NCBI GenBank assembly: GCA_017626095.1
Contig: JAGAJL010000014.1
Span: 1 to 64,000 of the forward strand
Reading direction: 5' to 3'
Length of the DNA stretch: 64,000 nucleotides
DNA from: Lachnospiraceae bacterium
Lineage (GTDB): Bacteria; Bacillota; Clostridia; Lachnospirales; Lachnospiraceae
The notes beneath the pieces were generated by a model. It was not told the DNA's origin. It searched no databases and saw only the letters and a program-made list of their open reading frames with translations. The position numbers were made by a program, and so were the translations under genes. Numbering within the stretch: position 1 is the stretch's first letter; every line of letters starts with the position of its first letter. Below are positions 37,233 through 45,833 of this stretch, piece after piece.

Positions 37233-37246
37233 GATAGGAATAATAC

Positions 37247-37639
37247 ATGACGATTGCGGATTATATAGCGATAAAAAAAGAACAGAATACAACTATGTGT
37301 GCGGCTGTTTTATACCCTGATGGAGAAATCGAAGAGTGTATCACAAGCCATCTCAAAACATTGATTGAACGGTTGGGAGAAGATGCATGGGATCAAATTC
37401 CAAAGGATGAATCACCGCTGTTTTGGCTGACCGGACTTACGGGAGCGGTTCTGATTGATTATGAAAATCAGGTCTACAGCGAAGCACTGAGTGATGAGCA
37501 GGATGTCTGTTTAAAAAAGATGTATGCTTCCGGGATATTGACAGAGCATCCCTGTGTCATTCACTTTGGAAATGAACCGTTGGGAATCATGAAAGAAAAT
37601 CAGGCGGAAGAAAAAAGAAAATCGGAAGAAGATATTTAG
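37247..37639 (+). CDS. Hypothetical protein, second gene of a two-gene operon
   Basis: A 130-residue soluble protein with no recognised domain; hydrophilic charged tail (residues 118-130). It follows the 99-residue gene and ends at a strong terminator. Its start has weak GATAGGAA upstream. Confidence 0.68.
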   Translation: MTIADYIAIKKEQNTTMCAAVLYPDGEIEECITSHLKTLIERLGEDAWDQIPKDESPLFWLTGLTGAVLIDYENQVYSEALSDEQDVCLKKMYASGILTEHPCVIHFGNEPLGIMKENQAEEKRKSEEDI

Positions 37640-37644
37640 AAAAA

Positions 37645-37687
37645 ATCGTCCGGACTGTATGTGAGAATACAGTCCGGGCGATTTTTT
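37645..37687 (+). terminator. Rho-independent terminator
   Basis: ATCGTCCGGACTGTAT and ATACAGTCCGGGCGAT form a long, nearly perfect stem (one wobble), with T-run. The plus-strand T-run is ATTTTTT and the minus-strand run also has Ts, so it may serve both directions. Confidence 0.88.
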
Positions 37688-37768
37688 ATATGTATCAATA
37701 TTATTGTGCAGTTGTATTACCAGCTAATTAACAAGTGCATCGGTAGGTAGTGTCGATTATATTACCAG

Positions 37769-39217
37769 CTAATTTGCCGGTGTATTTGTTGTCGTATCTG
37801 CCGGTGTGTCAGTTGATGTATCGGATGGCGTATCCGCTGGTGTGTCCGTTGGCGTGTTCGCCGGATTGTCGGTTGGTGTGTCCGTTGGTGTGTCTGCCGG
37901 TGTATCGGCCGGCGTATCCGTAGGTGTATCTGACGGTGTCTCGATCGGTGCAGTGGGTTCAGGATCTTTGGTAACCCAGCGATAAAAGAATGCATGATTT
38001 CCAATCATGGTATATTCTGCAATCCGATAATAATCCGCATAATACTTTGTCATAAAAAACAGATAGTCTCCAACCCGTGCTCCGTTCAAGACTTCCTGTG
38101 CAGCCTGCATACAGGTGCTGTTGGGGCCTTTGGCGATAATGAGTTCTACTTTTCCGGAACGGTATGAGGCAAATTGGTTGGTCTGTGTGATAACCCCTAC
38201 AATACTGTTGGGGAAGACCGAGCTTTTGACACGGTTCATGATTACGGTTCCGACCGCCAGTTTTCCGGTATAGGATTCACCGTCGGCTTCAGCCTGTATT
38301 GTGGCGGCAAGCCATTCCAATTCGGAAGCAGAAGCGGCATAAGAGCCGGAAAAGTCTTCTTTAATCCCGTTTGCCGCCATTTCAGCCTGCTGTTTTGCAA
38401 TCTTTTGTGCCAGTTCTGCCTGTGCGGCGGCCTGTTGAGCCTGCAGACTGGCCATTTTTTTATCCAGTTGTTTCATCTGTTTATCATAATCCTTGAGCTT
38501 TTCATTTTCGTTTGCAAGCTCATCGTTTGTGTCGGATAACTCACCTTTTACTTTCTGGGTGAGATCGGCAAGCTCGGATTGTTTACCGTCCAGTTCGCTT
38601 TGATAACTGTCCAGTTGGGTTTGTCTTTCTTCCAGTTTTTCCGCCTTTTTGGAAATCTCATCCTGAATGGAACGATAAGAATCCATTAAATTCCGCTCGT
38701 ACTGGATAAAGGCAGAAACGTATTCGGCCTTTGTCAGAAAATCTTCCATGGAAGAACTGTTGTATAAAAGCATAATCATAGAATCCCGGCTGCCGTTTTC
38801 ATAAGAAGCCTTCAGGCATTTTTTCAGATTTTCATAAATCCGTTTTTCTTCTGCCTGAGCCTGAGACAGTTCATTGTTTAAAGAGACTATCTCCTGGGAG
38901 GTTTCCTGCAGGGATTCCTGTACTTTGGTTATTTCACTGTTGATGGTACTCATCTGCGATGCATAGTCTGCATAGATATTTTGCAGATCTTTCGACTGAT
39001 CCGAAAGCTCATCAACATTGTCTTGTGCATTTTCCTGTTGTTTTTTTAATCGCTCCATCGCGTCCTGCGTTTCTTTTTGCTGCGCCTCTAAATCCGTAAT
39101 GGTATCTTCCAATTCGGTGGCAAAAACAGGTGTGGCAGAGGCAGATGAAAAAGCCGATGACAAAGCCAACGCTGTAAGGATTGCGGTTAACCGGTATTTG
39201 TTAGAAATCTTATACAT
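37769..39217 (-). CDS. Secreted cell-wall hydrolase: coiled coil, SleB domain, TDTP repeats
   Basis: A 482-residue exported protein. A signal peptide (YRLTAILTALALSSAFSSAS, residues about 8-30) is followed by a coiled coil of CwlO type up to about residue 270. A SleB/hydrolase-2 domain comes next (LEWLAATIQAEADGESYTGK, catalytic Glu; VGTVIMNRV; FFYRWVTK). The tail is a run of Thr/Asp/Pro tetrapeptides (TDTP, ADTP), probably a wall-spanning or elastic linker. The start at 39217 has AAAGGAG. It cuts muramyl linkages in peptidoglycan by family analogy. Confidence 0.9.
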   Translation of the reverse strand: MYKISNKYRLTAILTALALSSAFSSASATPVFATELEDTITDLEAQQKETQDAMERLKKQQENAQDNVDELSDQSKDLQNIYADYASQMSTINSEITKVQESLQETSQEIVSLNNELSQAQAEEKRIYENLKKCLKASYENGSRDSMIMLLYNSSSMEDFLTKAEYVSAFIQYERNLMDSYRSIQDEISKKAEKLEERQTQLDSYQSELDGKQSELADLTQKVKGELSDTNDELANENEKLKDYDKQMKQLDKKMASLQAQQAAAQAELAQKIAKQQAEMAANGIKEDFSGSYAASASELEWLAATIQAEADGESYTGKLAVGTVIMNRVKSSVFPNSIVGVITQTNQFASYRSGKVELIIAKGPNSTCMQAAQEVLNGARVGDYLFFMTKYYADYYRIAEYTMIGNHAFFYRWVTKDPEPTAPIETPSDTPTDTPADTPADTPTDTPTDNPANTPTDTPADTPSDTSTDTPADTTTNTPAN

Positions 39218-39386
39218 GGCAACTCCTTTGTTATATTTTAGTCGTTTTTCGTGTTTTTTGTCAAATTGCAACAAATATTAACAAAAAAGTTAAATAATGT
39301 TAATGGTAATTGGTGGTCTAAGGGAATTCTTCTTTGTATGATAGGTGTAAAGAAATGTTAAAAATAATTGCAAAGATGGGAAAAAT

Positions 39387-40463
39387 ATGAGAAAGTACTA
39401 TTTAGACAACATCAGGTGGATGACCGTGGTATTGGTCGTCATTTATCATGTGATTTACATGTTTAACGGGGTTCAGCTTTTTGGAGTTATCGGACCATTT
39501 TCGAAAGTTCAGTATCAGGATGCTTTTCTGTATCTGGTATATCCCTGGTTTATGACACTGTTATTCGTCGTGTCCGGCATGAGCGCGAGATATTATCTGG
39601 AAAATCATTCCGTCAAAGAATTTATCAAGACGCGGACGCGCAAATTGCTGGTGCCTTCTACCATCGGCTTGTTTGTTTTTCAATGGATTTTGGGATATTA
39701 CAATATGAAAATAGGCGGTGCCATGGATTCTATGGCGGCAGTACCCAGGGTAGTCTTGTATTTTATCATGGTTATGAGCGGCATCGGTGTTTTGTGGTAT
39801 ATCCAGACGCTCTGGGTTATATCTTTAGTGCTGGCATTGGTGAAAAAAATCGAAAAAGACCGCCTTTATAAACTGGGTGCTAAATGTAATATCGGGGTTC
39901 TTTTACTATTCACAGTGCTCATCTATTTTGCCGCACAGGTTTTGAATACACCCATGATTACGGTCTATCGCTTTGGCATTTACGGAGCCGGATTTTTTAT
40001 CGGCTATTTTGTCTTATCCCATGATGAAGTTATAGAGCGATTAACCAAATTTTGGCTTCCGCTTTCAATCGCAGCTTTCGGTTTAGGAATTGCCTATACG
40101 GTGATTTATTTTGGAGAAAACTATGCAGCAGAACCGGTTATCAACAATGTGTTGGCGTGTGTATTTTGCTGGATTGCCATTTTAGCAGTCTTGTCCGTTG
40201 TGAAAAAGTGGGGCGACAAGACCAATCCGTTGTGTGCATTCATGACGAAGAAATCCTGGGGATTATACATATTCCACTATCTTCCGATCGCGGTATTTGG
40301 TTATTATCAGCACAATTATTTCCCGAATATGCCGGTGATTTTGGTTTACCTGATTTCAGCCATTGCAGCATTTGGCGGAGCCTTGATCCTTTATGAAATC
40401 ATCAGCAGAATCCCGGTTGTCAGATGGTGTGTACTTGGATTAAAGAAGCTTAAAGCAAAATAA
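39387..40463 (+). CDS. Membrane acyltransferase 3 family protein
   Basis: A 358-residue protein with about ten membrane helices. The N-terminus (YYLDNIRWMTVVLVVIYHV) shows the family DNxR and catalytic-type His. Such proteins transfer acyl groups to surface glycans or lipids; the substrate is not known. The ribosome binding site is weak (GATGGGAAAA). Confidence 0.88.
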   Translation: MRKYYLDNIRWMTVVLVVIYHVIYMFNGVQLFGVIGPFSKVQYQDAFLYLVYPWFMTLLFVVSGMSARYYLENHSVKEFIKTRTRKLLVPSTIGLFVFQWILGYYNMKIGGAMDSMAAVPRVVLYFIMVMSGIGVLWYIQTLWVISLVLALVKKIEKDRLYKLGAKCNIGVLLLFTVLIYFAAQVLNTPMITVYRFGIYGAGFFIGYFVLSHDEVIERLTKFWLPLSIAAFGLGIAYTVIYFGENYAAEPVINNVLACVFCWIAILAVLSVVKKWGDKTNPLCAFMTKKSWGLYIFHYLPIAVFGYYQHNYFPNMPVILVYLISAIAAFGGALILYEIISRIPVVRWCVLGLKKLKAK

Positions 40464-40488
40464 GATAATTTTTACAATTGTATTCTCA

Positions 40489-40619
40489 CGAAATTTGCAT
40501 ATTCCATCACAGACGCGTTTTCACTTGTATGACAACGTAACAGTACTAAATTCGCAATAAATTGCTCATTAAGTGCTGACGTTGTCATACAGTCTGTGAG
40601 TAGAATATGCAAACTTTCG
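40489..40619. repeat. 131-bp imperfect palindrome
   Basis: The two halves are complements over most of their length: CGAAA-TTTGCATATTC, CACAGAC and GTATGACAACGT blocks appear on the left, and their complements on the right, separated by a small loop with GCAATAAATTGC. It fills the gap between the acyltransferase and the XRE-AbrB gene. No T-run follows. Confidence 0.85.
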
Positions 40620-40673
40620 TTGGAAAGACAGTTTTAAAAATGGAGATATAAAAAATAGACGGAGGATGGAACC

Positions 40674-41087
40674 ATGTTTTGTGAGAACTTATCCTATTTA
40701 AGAAAAATGAATAAACTCAGTCAGGAAGAACTGGCGGAAAGACTGGATGTTTCCAGACAGACCTTGTCCAAATGGGAAACGGGTGAATCGCTTCCCGATA
40801 TTGAAAAATGTCAGCTCTTAGCCTCTATCTTTGATGTTTCCTTAGATGAATTGGTCAGCTATGATTCGGAGCGGAGCGGTTTGCCGATACCGCCCAAAGG
40901 AAAGCATGTTTTTGGAATCGTTACGGTCGGAGACAAGGGACAGATTGTAATACCGGCAAAAGCCAGAAAAATATTTCAGATTGAATCCGGAGATCATCTG
41001 ATTGTGTTGGGAGATGAAGGCTCGGGGATTGCGATTATCAAAGAAAAAGAATTTCTTGCCATGGTGAAGCTTTTTCAGAAAAAGTAA
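40674..41087 (+). CDS. XRE helix-turn-helix fused to a SpoVT/AbrB domain
   Basis: A 137-residue regulator with two DNA-binding modules. Residues 1-60 form an XRE domain (KLSQEELAERLDVSRQTLSK), and residues 80-130 an AbrB swapped-hairpin domain (VGDKGQIVIPAKARKIFQIE). Fusions of these two are uncommon. GGAGG precedes ATG. The 131-bp palindrome just upstream could be a binding site, though this is not shown. Confidence 0.88.
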   Translation: MFCENLSYLRKMNKLSQEELAERLDVSRQTLSKWETGESLPDIEKCQLLASIFDVSLDELVSYDSERSGLPIPPKGKHVFGIVTVGDKGQIVIPAKARKIFQIESGDHLIVLGDEGSGIAIIKEKEFLAMVKLFQKK

Positions 41088-41095
41088 TAAAGACA

Positions 41096-41135
41096 GCTGA
41101 AACCGGTCATTATTTTTGTTCGCTTATGCCGAAAC
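41096..41135. repeat. Copy of the right arm and tail of the purB terminator
   Basis: About 40 bases here (GACAGCTGAAACCGGTCATT onward, to GTTCGCTTATGCCG) match 4814-4855 with few changes. Only one arm of the hairpin is present, so it cannot form the same terminator. Confidence 0.7.
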
Positions 41136-41204
41136 GGGCTTGTCTCTGTATTGGTTTGGTGTAAAATAGGAGTTGGAGTTTTATAGTATCATGGAAAATT
41201 CAAT

Positions 41205-41450
41205 GGACAAAATAAATCGAATGAAGACGATCGGATGGAAGACGAACTGATAAAAGAAGAACAGATAAAAGAAGACCGCAAAAAAGCGGAATGGGCAAAA
41301 ATAGAACAGAAAAAAGAAGAGCGAAAAAAAGAAAAAGAAGAGTTGCATGAAGAACTGCTTGTAGGAAAAAAGGAATTAAAAAAAGCATTTGCCGAGACCA
41401 TTGATCCTAACGGAGATAAAAAAAATATCGTTACAGGAAATTTTCGGTGA
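41205..41450 (+). other. Open frame that probably encodes the N-terminus of the DUF389 protein
   Basis: An acidic/basic, coiled-coil-like reading frame (RMEDELIKEEQIKEDRKKAE, later VGKKELKKAFAETIDPN) stops at 41450, one frame away from the DUF389 gene. If one A is removed from the A8 run at about 41418-41425, the frame continues as DKKISLQEIFGEMFSIKKD into the DUF389 core, as expected of a full-length protein. It may be a true frameshift, a length-variable tract or a sequencing error. Confidence 0.6.
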
Positions 41451-42447
41451 GATGTTTTCAATCAAAAAAGATGTGGATGATAAAGCGCAGATCAGAGAAA
41501 GTCTGGTAAGCGGCGGGCATGTATCAGGAACGAATATGTGTCTGTTAGTTCTTGCTATCCTGATTGCTTCTATCGGATTAAATGTCAACTCTACGGCTGT
41601 GATTATCGGAGCGATGCTGGTTTCACCATTAATGGGGACCATACATGCATTTGCTTACGGAACGGCAACTTCGGATTACGTACTGGCTATGCGTTCTATG
41701 CTGGGATTTTTGATGCAGATTTTAATCAGTCTCTGCGCATCTACCCTGTATTTTTTGATTTCCCCTTTATCGGACGCTACTTCGGAATTGCTGGCGAGGA
41801 CACAGCCTACCATCTGGGATGTGATGATTGCCATTTGTGGTGGTATTGCCGGCATTATCGGCGTTACCCGTAAGGAAAAAACAAATTTCATCCCCGGTGT
41901 CGCAATCGCAACGGCATTGATGCCGCCGCTTTGTACCTGTGGATACAGCATTGCACACGGTCAATGGAGAATGCTATTGGGAGCGGGCTATTTATTTGCG
42001 GCTAATTCTTATTTTATTTATTTGTCGGCTCTTATCATTCTGATTATTCTGGGCGTGCCCAAGGTAAAAAACATTGATCCCAAACGTGCGAAAAAAAGGA
42101 AACGGGCTTTAATCAGAAATACTATTATCATGATTTTGCCAAGTATCCCGGTTGCCTATCTGATGTTGGAGGAAGCTGCGGAGGATGAAAAGACGTTGAC
42201 CGGTTTTGAAACAGCCATAGATATCCAAGAGCTGACGGATGAAATGACCGTTCTTTTCCCGGAAATAACCGGTATTTCTATCGGACAGCTTGAGGAACTG
42301 GACGAAGACGGCAATCTGGTACAGAAAAAAGTGATTATACTGGAAACCGATGCCGATCCGGAAACGGAAGAATATCAGCAGGATGTTGCACAAATCAAGA
42401 GCTGGCTGGCGGCAAGATATGAAGATTATGTGGTTGAGATGAGATAA
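41451..42447 (+). CDS. DUF389 (TIGR00341-type) membrane protein
   Basis: About 331 residues from ATG 41451. The DUF389 core has the diagnostic segments VNSTAVIIGAMLVSPLMG and ATALMPPLCTCGY, with about six membrane helices. A soluble C-terminal part ends near DYVVEMR. Role unknown; the family is linked to membrane homeostasis only by annotation. The natural N-terminus is probably in another frame upstream (see 41205-41450). Confidence 0.85.
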
Positions 42448-42452
42448 GAAAA

Positions 42453-42947
42453 ATGAGCAGAAATCTTACGACTTTGTGTTACATAGAAAAGAATCAACAA
42501 TATCTGATGTTACACAGAATCAAAAAAGAACAGGATATTAATAAGGACAAATGGATCGGTATCGGCGGACATTTTGAAGAAGATGAAACACCTGAAGAAT
42601 GCCTTTTACGTGAGGTAAAGGAGGAGACGGGGTTAATTTTAACAAAATGGAAGCTGAGGGGAATCATTACCTTTATGTCCGATGAATTTCACACGGAATA
42701 TATGTTTCTTTATACTGCCGATGCTTTTACGGGAGAACTGGCAGAGTGTGACGAAGGTGTGCTGGAATGGGTTGACAAATCGGAGGTTTTTCATTTGCCA
42801 ATCTGGGAAGGCGACAAGATATTTTTCAAATTGCTGGAGACTTCTTCGGAGTTTTTTTCATTAAAACTGAGATATGAAGGAGAAAAACTGGTGGAAGCGA
42901 TATTAAACGGCGCAGAAGATCTGATTGGAGATAAAAATGATACGTAA
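42453..42947 (+). CDS. Nudix hydrolase (8-oxo-dGTP diphosphatase type)
   Basis: A 164-residue protein with a full Nudix box: GGHFEEDETPEECLLREVKE ending in ETGL (about residues 38-61). It probably cleaves a nucleoside diphosphate derivative; sanitation of oxidised nucleotides is the usual guess. It begins 5 bases after the DUF389 stop, and overlaps the acetyltransferase gene start by 11 bases. Confidence 0.9.
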   Translation: MSRNLTTLCYIEKNQQYLMLHRIKKEQDINKDKWIGIGGHFEEDETPEECLLREVKEETGLILTKWKLRGIITFMSDEFHTEYMFLYTADAFTGELAECDEGVLEWVDKSEVFHLPIWEGDKIFFKLLETSSEFFSLKLRYEGEKLVEAILNGAEDLIGDKNDT

Positions 42948-43455
42948 CATGCGAAACGAAGAATTTGATTTCGTTTACTCTTTTATGGAAAAAAGTTTTC
43001 CTTTAGATGAATACAGACCTTATGAGGAGCAGAAAGCATTGCTTTCTGACAAAAGATATGCCTGCTATGTTTTGACCGATGTTGAAAACGATGAGATACA
43101 GGGATTTGCCATGATCTGGCGATTTAATGATTTTGCTTTTATCGAGCATTTGGCAGTAAACCCCGAATTGCGAAATCGGGGCTTGGGTGCTATGCTGCTA
43201 AAAGAACTCGAGGCATTGCTGGATTGTACGATATGTTTGGAAGTGGAATTGCCGGAAACGGAAATGGCAAAGAGAAGGATTGGTTTTTATCAACGCAACG
43301 GCTTTTTCTATAATGATTATCCCTATGTGCAGCCGCCGATATCAAAAGGTCGCAATCCCATTGAACTGCGCATTATGACATGGGGAAAAGAAATCTTAGA
43401 GGATGAATTTTTGCATATGAAGACGCTGATACACAGAGAAGTTTATAAAGTCTGA
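42937..43455 (+). CDS. GNAT-family acetyltransferase
   Basis: A 172-residue acetyltransferase with an acetyl-CoA motif A (LAVNPELRNRGLGAMLLKEL) and motif B (GFYQRNGF). ATG 42937 has TTGGAG upstream. Substrate unknown. It overlaps the Nudix gene and is translated with it. Confidence 0.88.
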   Translation: MIRNMRNEEFDFVYSFMEKSFPLDEYRPYEEQKALLSDKRYACYVLTDVENDEIQGFAMIWRFNDFAFIEHLAVNPELRNRGLGAMLLKELEALLDCTICLEVELPETEMAKRRIGFYQRNGFFYNDYPYVQPPISKGRNPIELRIMTWGKEILEDEFLHMKTLIHREVYKV

Positions 43456-43528
43456 TTGTGTAAAACGAGAATATTATAATCTGGAAAATGTAAAATAGTA
43501 AATAGCATAATATAGGAGAGGTGTCGAC

Positions 43529-43861
43529 ATGGCAGAATTAATGAAAAATATTAATAAAGCAGAAGTATTAAGATTAAAGGATGAAATTGCCTATGGACAA
43601 GGACAGGTAGTCAGCAAGACCCTGGTGCAAAACGAGGCAGTCAGTGTAACACTCTTTGCCTTTTGGGAAGGCGAGGAAATCAGCACTCACGAATCAAAAG
43701 GCGATGCTTTTGTGACTTGTATTGATGGTGTCGGCGAAGTGACCATCGACGGAGTAAACTATGGACTGACAGAGGGTGATTCGATTGTTATGCCTGCAAA
43801 TCATCCGCATGCAGTCAGAGGCAAGGAAAATTTCAAAATGCTTTTAGTGGTTATTTTCTAG
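43529..43861 (+). CDS. Cupin-domain protein
   Basis: A 110-residue single-domain beta-barrel protein with cupin motif 1 (STHESKGDAFVTCIDGVGE) and motif 2 (GDSIVMPANHPHAV). The metal His/Glu set is partly present. Small cupins of this type often bind metals and small molecules; no reaction can be assigned. AGGAG precedes ATG. Confidence 0.85.
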   Translation: MAELMKNINKAEVLRLKDEIAYGQGQVVSKTLVQNEAVSVTLFAFWEGEEISTHESKGDAFVTCIDGVGEVTIDGVNYGLTEGDSIVMPANHPHAVRGKENFKMLLVVIF

Positions 43862-44027
43862 CGCACTTTTTGGAAATAAAAACTTTTTTATACTTATTTT
43901 ATTGTATTTGCTATATTATTGGCATAAGATATTAGTAATGAGAATTGTTTTGGAGAGATATGTTTATTAGAAATAATGAATATATCAAATTATAAAACTC
44001 TATTTGAGTTAAAAGAAAAAAAGGATT

Positions 44028-44110
44028 GCATATCCTATTGGTATTTTCAATTAAGGATATGCATGTGGCAGCTTTCCTTAATTGTTTATATATTAAATTG
44101 TTAAGGAAAG
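44028..44110 (+). promoter_or_regulatory. Two inverted repeats over the leader of a TA-like operon
   Basis: GCATATCCT at 44028-44036 pairs with AGGATATGC at 44054-44062. CTTTCCTTAA at 44072-44081 pairs with TTAAGGAAAG at 44101-44110. The second right arm overlaps the AAAGGAG ribosome site of the next gene (44106-44112), so it could be an operator or a translational block. Confidence 0.65.
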
Positions 44111-44121
44111 GAGTGTTCGCG

Positions 44122-44325
44122 ATGAAAGGAAGAAATATGTATAAAAGATTAAGTTATGACGAACAAGCTGAATTGCTTTGTAAAGTGTTAAGAAAAGAAA
44201 TTGATCAACTTAATACTTTGCCAAGAGAAGAAGCAAAGAAAGTTGCACATAGCAATCTGATTGAAATTGGCTTTTTGACAAAAGATGGAAAAGTTGCAAA
44301 ACCTTATCTCGCAACAAATAACTGA
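44122..44325 (+). CDS. Small protein, putative antitoxin
   Basis: A 67-residue basic protein (MYKRLSYDEQAELLCKVLRK; KVAHSNLIEIGFLTKDGKVA). It ends three bases before a gene that starts with TTG and encodes an ADP-ribosyltransferase-like protein. Small size, tight coupling and a symmetric leader fit an antitoxin. No known antitoxin family is recognised by eye. Confidence 0.6.
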   Translation: MKGRNMYKRLSYDEQAELLCKVLRKEIDQLNTLPREEAKKVAHSNLIEIGFLTKDGKVAKPYLATNN

Positions 44326-44327
44326 TT

Positions 44328-44942
44328 TTGTATAGCAGAAAAACTACATTGGTTATTGGATTTCATGGATGCGATAAGTCTGTTAGAGATGCTGTAATAA
44401 ATGGAGAAAACTTAAAACCTAGTCAAAACGATTATGATTGGTTAGGGAATGGTATTTATTTTTGGGAAGCTGATCCGTATAGAGCATATGAATGGGCTGT
44501 TGAAGCATCAAAGAGAAAAGATAGTTCGGTAAAAGAACCTGCTGTTTTAGGAGCAGTTCTTGATTTGGGACATTGTTTGGACTTGATGAAAAGAAGCTCT
44601 ATTGATTTCTTAAAATTGGGATATGAATGGCTTCAGCAACAATGTGAAATAGATGGATTACCTCTTCCTCAAAATAGAAATTTAAAAAATAATACCGATT
44701 TTTTATTTAGGAATTTAGATTGTGCTGTAATACAAAAGTTACATAAAACAATTTTGGAGAATCCAGATATTTGTTTTGAACCATTTGATTCAGTAAGAGG
44801 TTTATTTATTGAAGGTAATGAAGTATATATGGGTTCGACTTTCAAAGAAAAAAATCATATTCAAATATGTGTTGTAAATCCTAATTGTATAAAGGGATTT
44901 TTCTTACCTAGAGAACTTGATGTTAATTATCCAATTCCATAA
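44328..44942 (+). CDS. ADP-ribosyltransferase-fold protein, putative toxin
   Basis: A 204-residue protein. Family features are an early FHGC (residues 12-15), a WLGNGIYFWEADPYRAYEWA block (about 39-58) that matches the ART catalytic strand and NAD-binding turn, and a later hydrophobic beta region. The start is TTG 44328, three bases after the small gene, so it is probably translated by coupling. If the fold is right, it would modify a target with ADP-ribose. NAD use is an inference. Confidence 0.6.
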   Translation: MYSRKTTLVIGFHGCDKSVRDAVINGENLKPSQNDYDWLGNGIYFWEADPYRAYEWAVEASKRKDSSVKEPAVLGAVLDLGHCLDLMKRSSIDFLKLGYEWLQQQCEIDGLPLPQNRNLKNNTDFLFRNLDCAVIQKLHKTILENPDICFEPFDSVRGLFIEGNEVYMGSTFKEKNHIQICVVNPNCIKGFFLPRELDVNYPIP

Positions 44943-44960
44943 TAATTATATGCCACAAAG

Positions 44961-45000
44961 CAATAAGCTCTCTCTGTTATTGGGAGGGCTTATTTTTTAT
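44961..45000 (+). terminator. Rho-independent terminator
   Basis: AATAAGCTCTC and GGAGGGCTTATT arms with one wobble, followed by TTTTTATT, just after the ART-like gene. Confidence 0.8.
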
Positions 45001-45115
45001 TGCACTTAAAACTGTCTATGGTGATTATTTTCATTGCCTTTTTTGAGAAAATGATATAAAGTATTTGCGGAAGATATGAAATGAAAGAGACAAAAAGAAT
45101 AAAGAGGGTTTTGAC

Positions 45116-45520
45116 ATGTTAAAGCAATTATCAATTTATGCAGAAAACAAAAAAGGTAATCTGCAACATATCACAAGAATATTGGCAGATGAAAATATCA
45201 ATATCTGGGGATCAGTAACCAATGACAGTGCAGAGTATGGCATTATCAGAATGGTTGTTTCCGATGCAGAAAAGGCAAAAGATGCTTTGGAGAAAGAAAA
45301 CTTCCTGTGCCGTTTAACCGATATTATCGGTGTTGAAATGGATGATGAGGTAGGAAATTTGAACCGTTTGCTTCAGACACTTTCTGAGAGTAATATTAAT
45401 GTCGATTATATTTATCTGTCTTTTAACCGCGAATCCGGAAAGCCGGTTTTGGTATTCCACGCAGACGAGACCGCAGAAGTTGAAGCATGCATCGCTGCAA
45501 AAGGGTATAAAGTGGTGTAA
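45116..45520 (+). CDS. Tandem ACT-domain protein
   Basis: A 134-residue protein with two ACT domains (residues 1-67 and 70-134). The first begins LKQLSIYAENKKGNLQHITR, and the second includes GNLNRLLQTLSESNINVDYI. ACT domains bind amino acids. No catalytic domain is attached, so it is probably a small sensor or regulatory subunit. AAAGAGGG precedes ATG. Confidence 0.88.
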   Translation: MLKQLSIYAENKKGNLQHITRILADENINIWGSVTNDSAEYGIIRMVVSDAEKAKDALEKENFLCRLTDIIGVEMDDEVGNLNRLLQTLSESNINVDYIYLSFNRESGKPVLVFHADETAEVEACIAAKGYKVV

Positions 45521-45547
45521 TTTCATGGTGTAATTTCAAAAAAAGGG

Positions 45548-45576
45548 TTGACACAACAACCAAAAAAAGATAGAAT
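45548..45576 (+). promoter_or_regulatory. Promoter of the tRNA-Leu pair
   Basis: TTGACA at 45548-45553, exact 17-bp spacer, TAGAAT at 45571-45576. It lies 12 bases before the first tRNA. Confidence 0.88.
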
Positions 45577-45587
45577 AACACTTGCGT

Positions 45588-45671
45588 GCAGGAATGGCGG
45601 AACTGGCAGACGCGCAGGCTTCAGGTGCCTGTGGTAGCAATATCGTGAGGGTTCAAATCCCTTTTCCTGCA
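45588..45671 (+). tRNA. tRNA-Leu (CAG)
   Basis: An 84-base class II tRNA with acceptor GCAGGAA/TTCCTGC and discriminator A. The anticodon arm is CAGGC-TTCAGGT-GCCTG (anticodon CAG), and a variable stem and GTTCAAATCC T-arm follow. CCA is not encoded. Confidence 0.95.
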
Positions 45672-45693
45672 TCCAAATGGAAAACCTATATAC

Positions 45694-45778
45694 GCGGAAG
45701 TGTCGGAACTGGCAGACGAGCAAGACTAAGGATCTTGTGGCTATTGCAGTCGTGTGGGTTCAAGTCCCATCTTCCGCA
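45694..45778 (+). tRNA. tRNA-Leu (AAG)
   Basis: An 85-base class II tRNA with acceptor GCGGAAG/CTTCCGC and discriminator A. The anticodon arm is CAAGA-CTAAGGA-TCTTG, anticodon AAG, and the T-arm GTTCAAGTCC. The sequence from its anticodon arm (AGGATCTTGTGGCTA) recurs at 45987. A tyrosine integrase remnant follows immediately, marking this tRNA as an integration site. Confidence 0.95.
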
Positions 45779-45790
45779 CTGGTTAGGAAG

Positions 45791-45833
45791 TCTCTCAAAT
45801 CTTGATTTTACAAGGCTTTGAGAGATTTTTTTT
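45791..45833 (+). terminator. Rho-independent terminator of the tRNA unit
   Basis: TCTCTCAAA at 45791-45799 pairs with TTTGAGAGA at 45817-45825, followed by eight T. It also holds the end of the integrase remnant on the other strand. Confidence 0.85.

Noticed and set aside
37781..37945. Short repeats read as a possible CRISPR array
   Set aside because: They are in-frame codons for Thr/Asp/Pro tetrapeptides of the SleB protein tail, with no spacers of constant length.
38174..38539. Plus-strand ORF opposite the wall-hydrolase gene
   Set aside because: A shadow of the minus-strand coiled-coil gene, with no ribosome site and unnatural composition.
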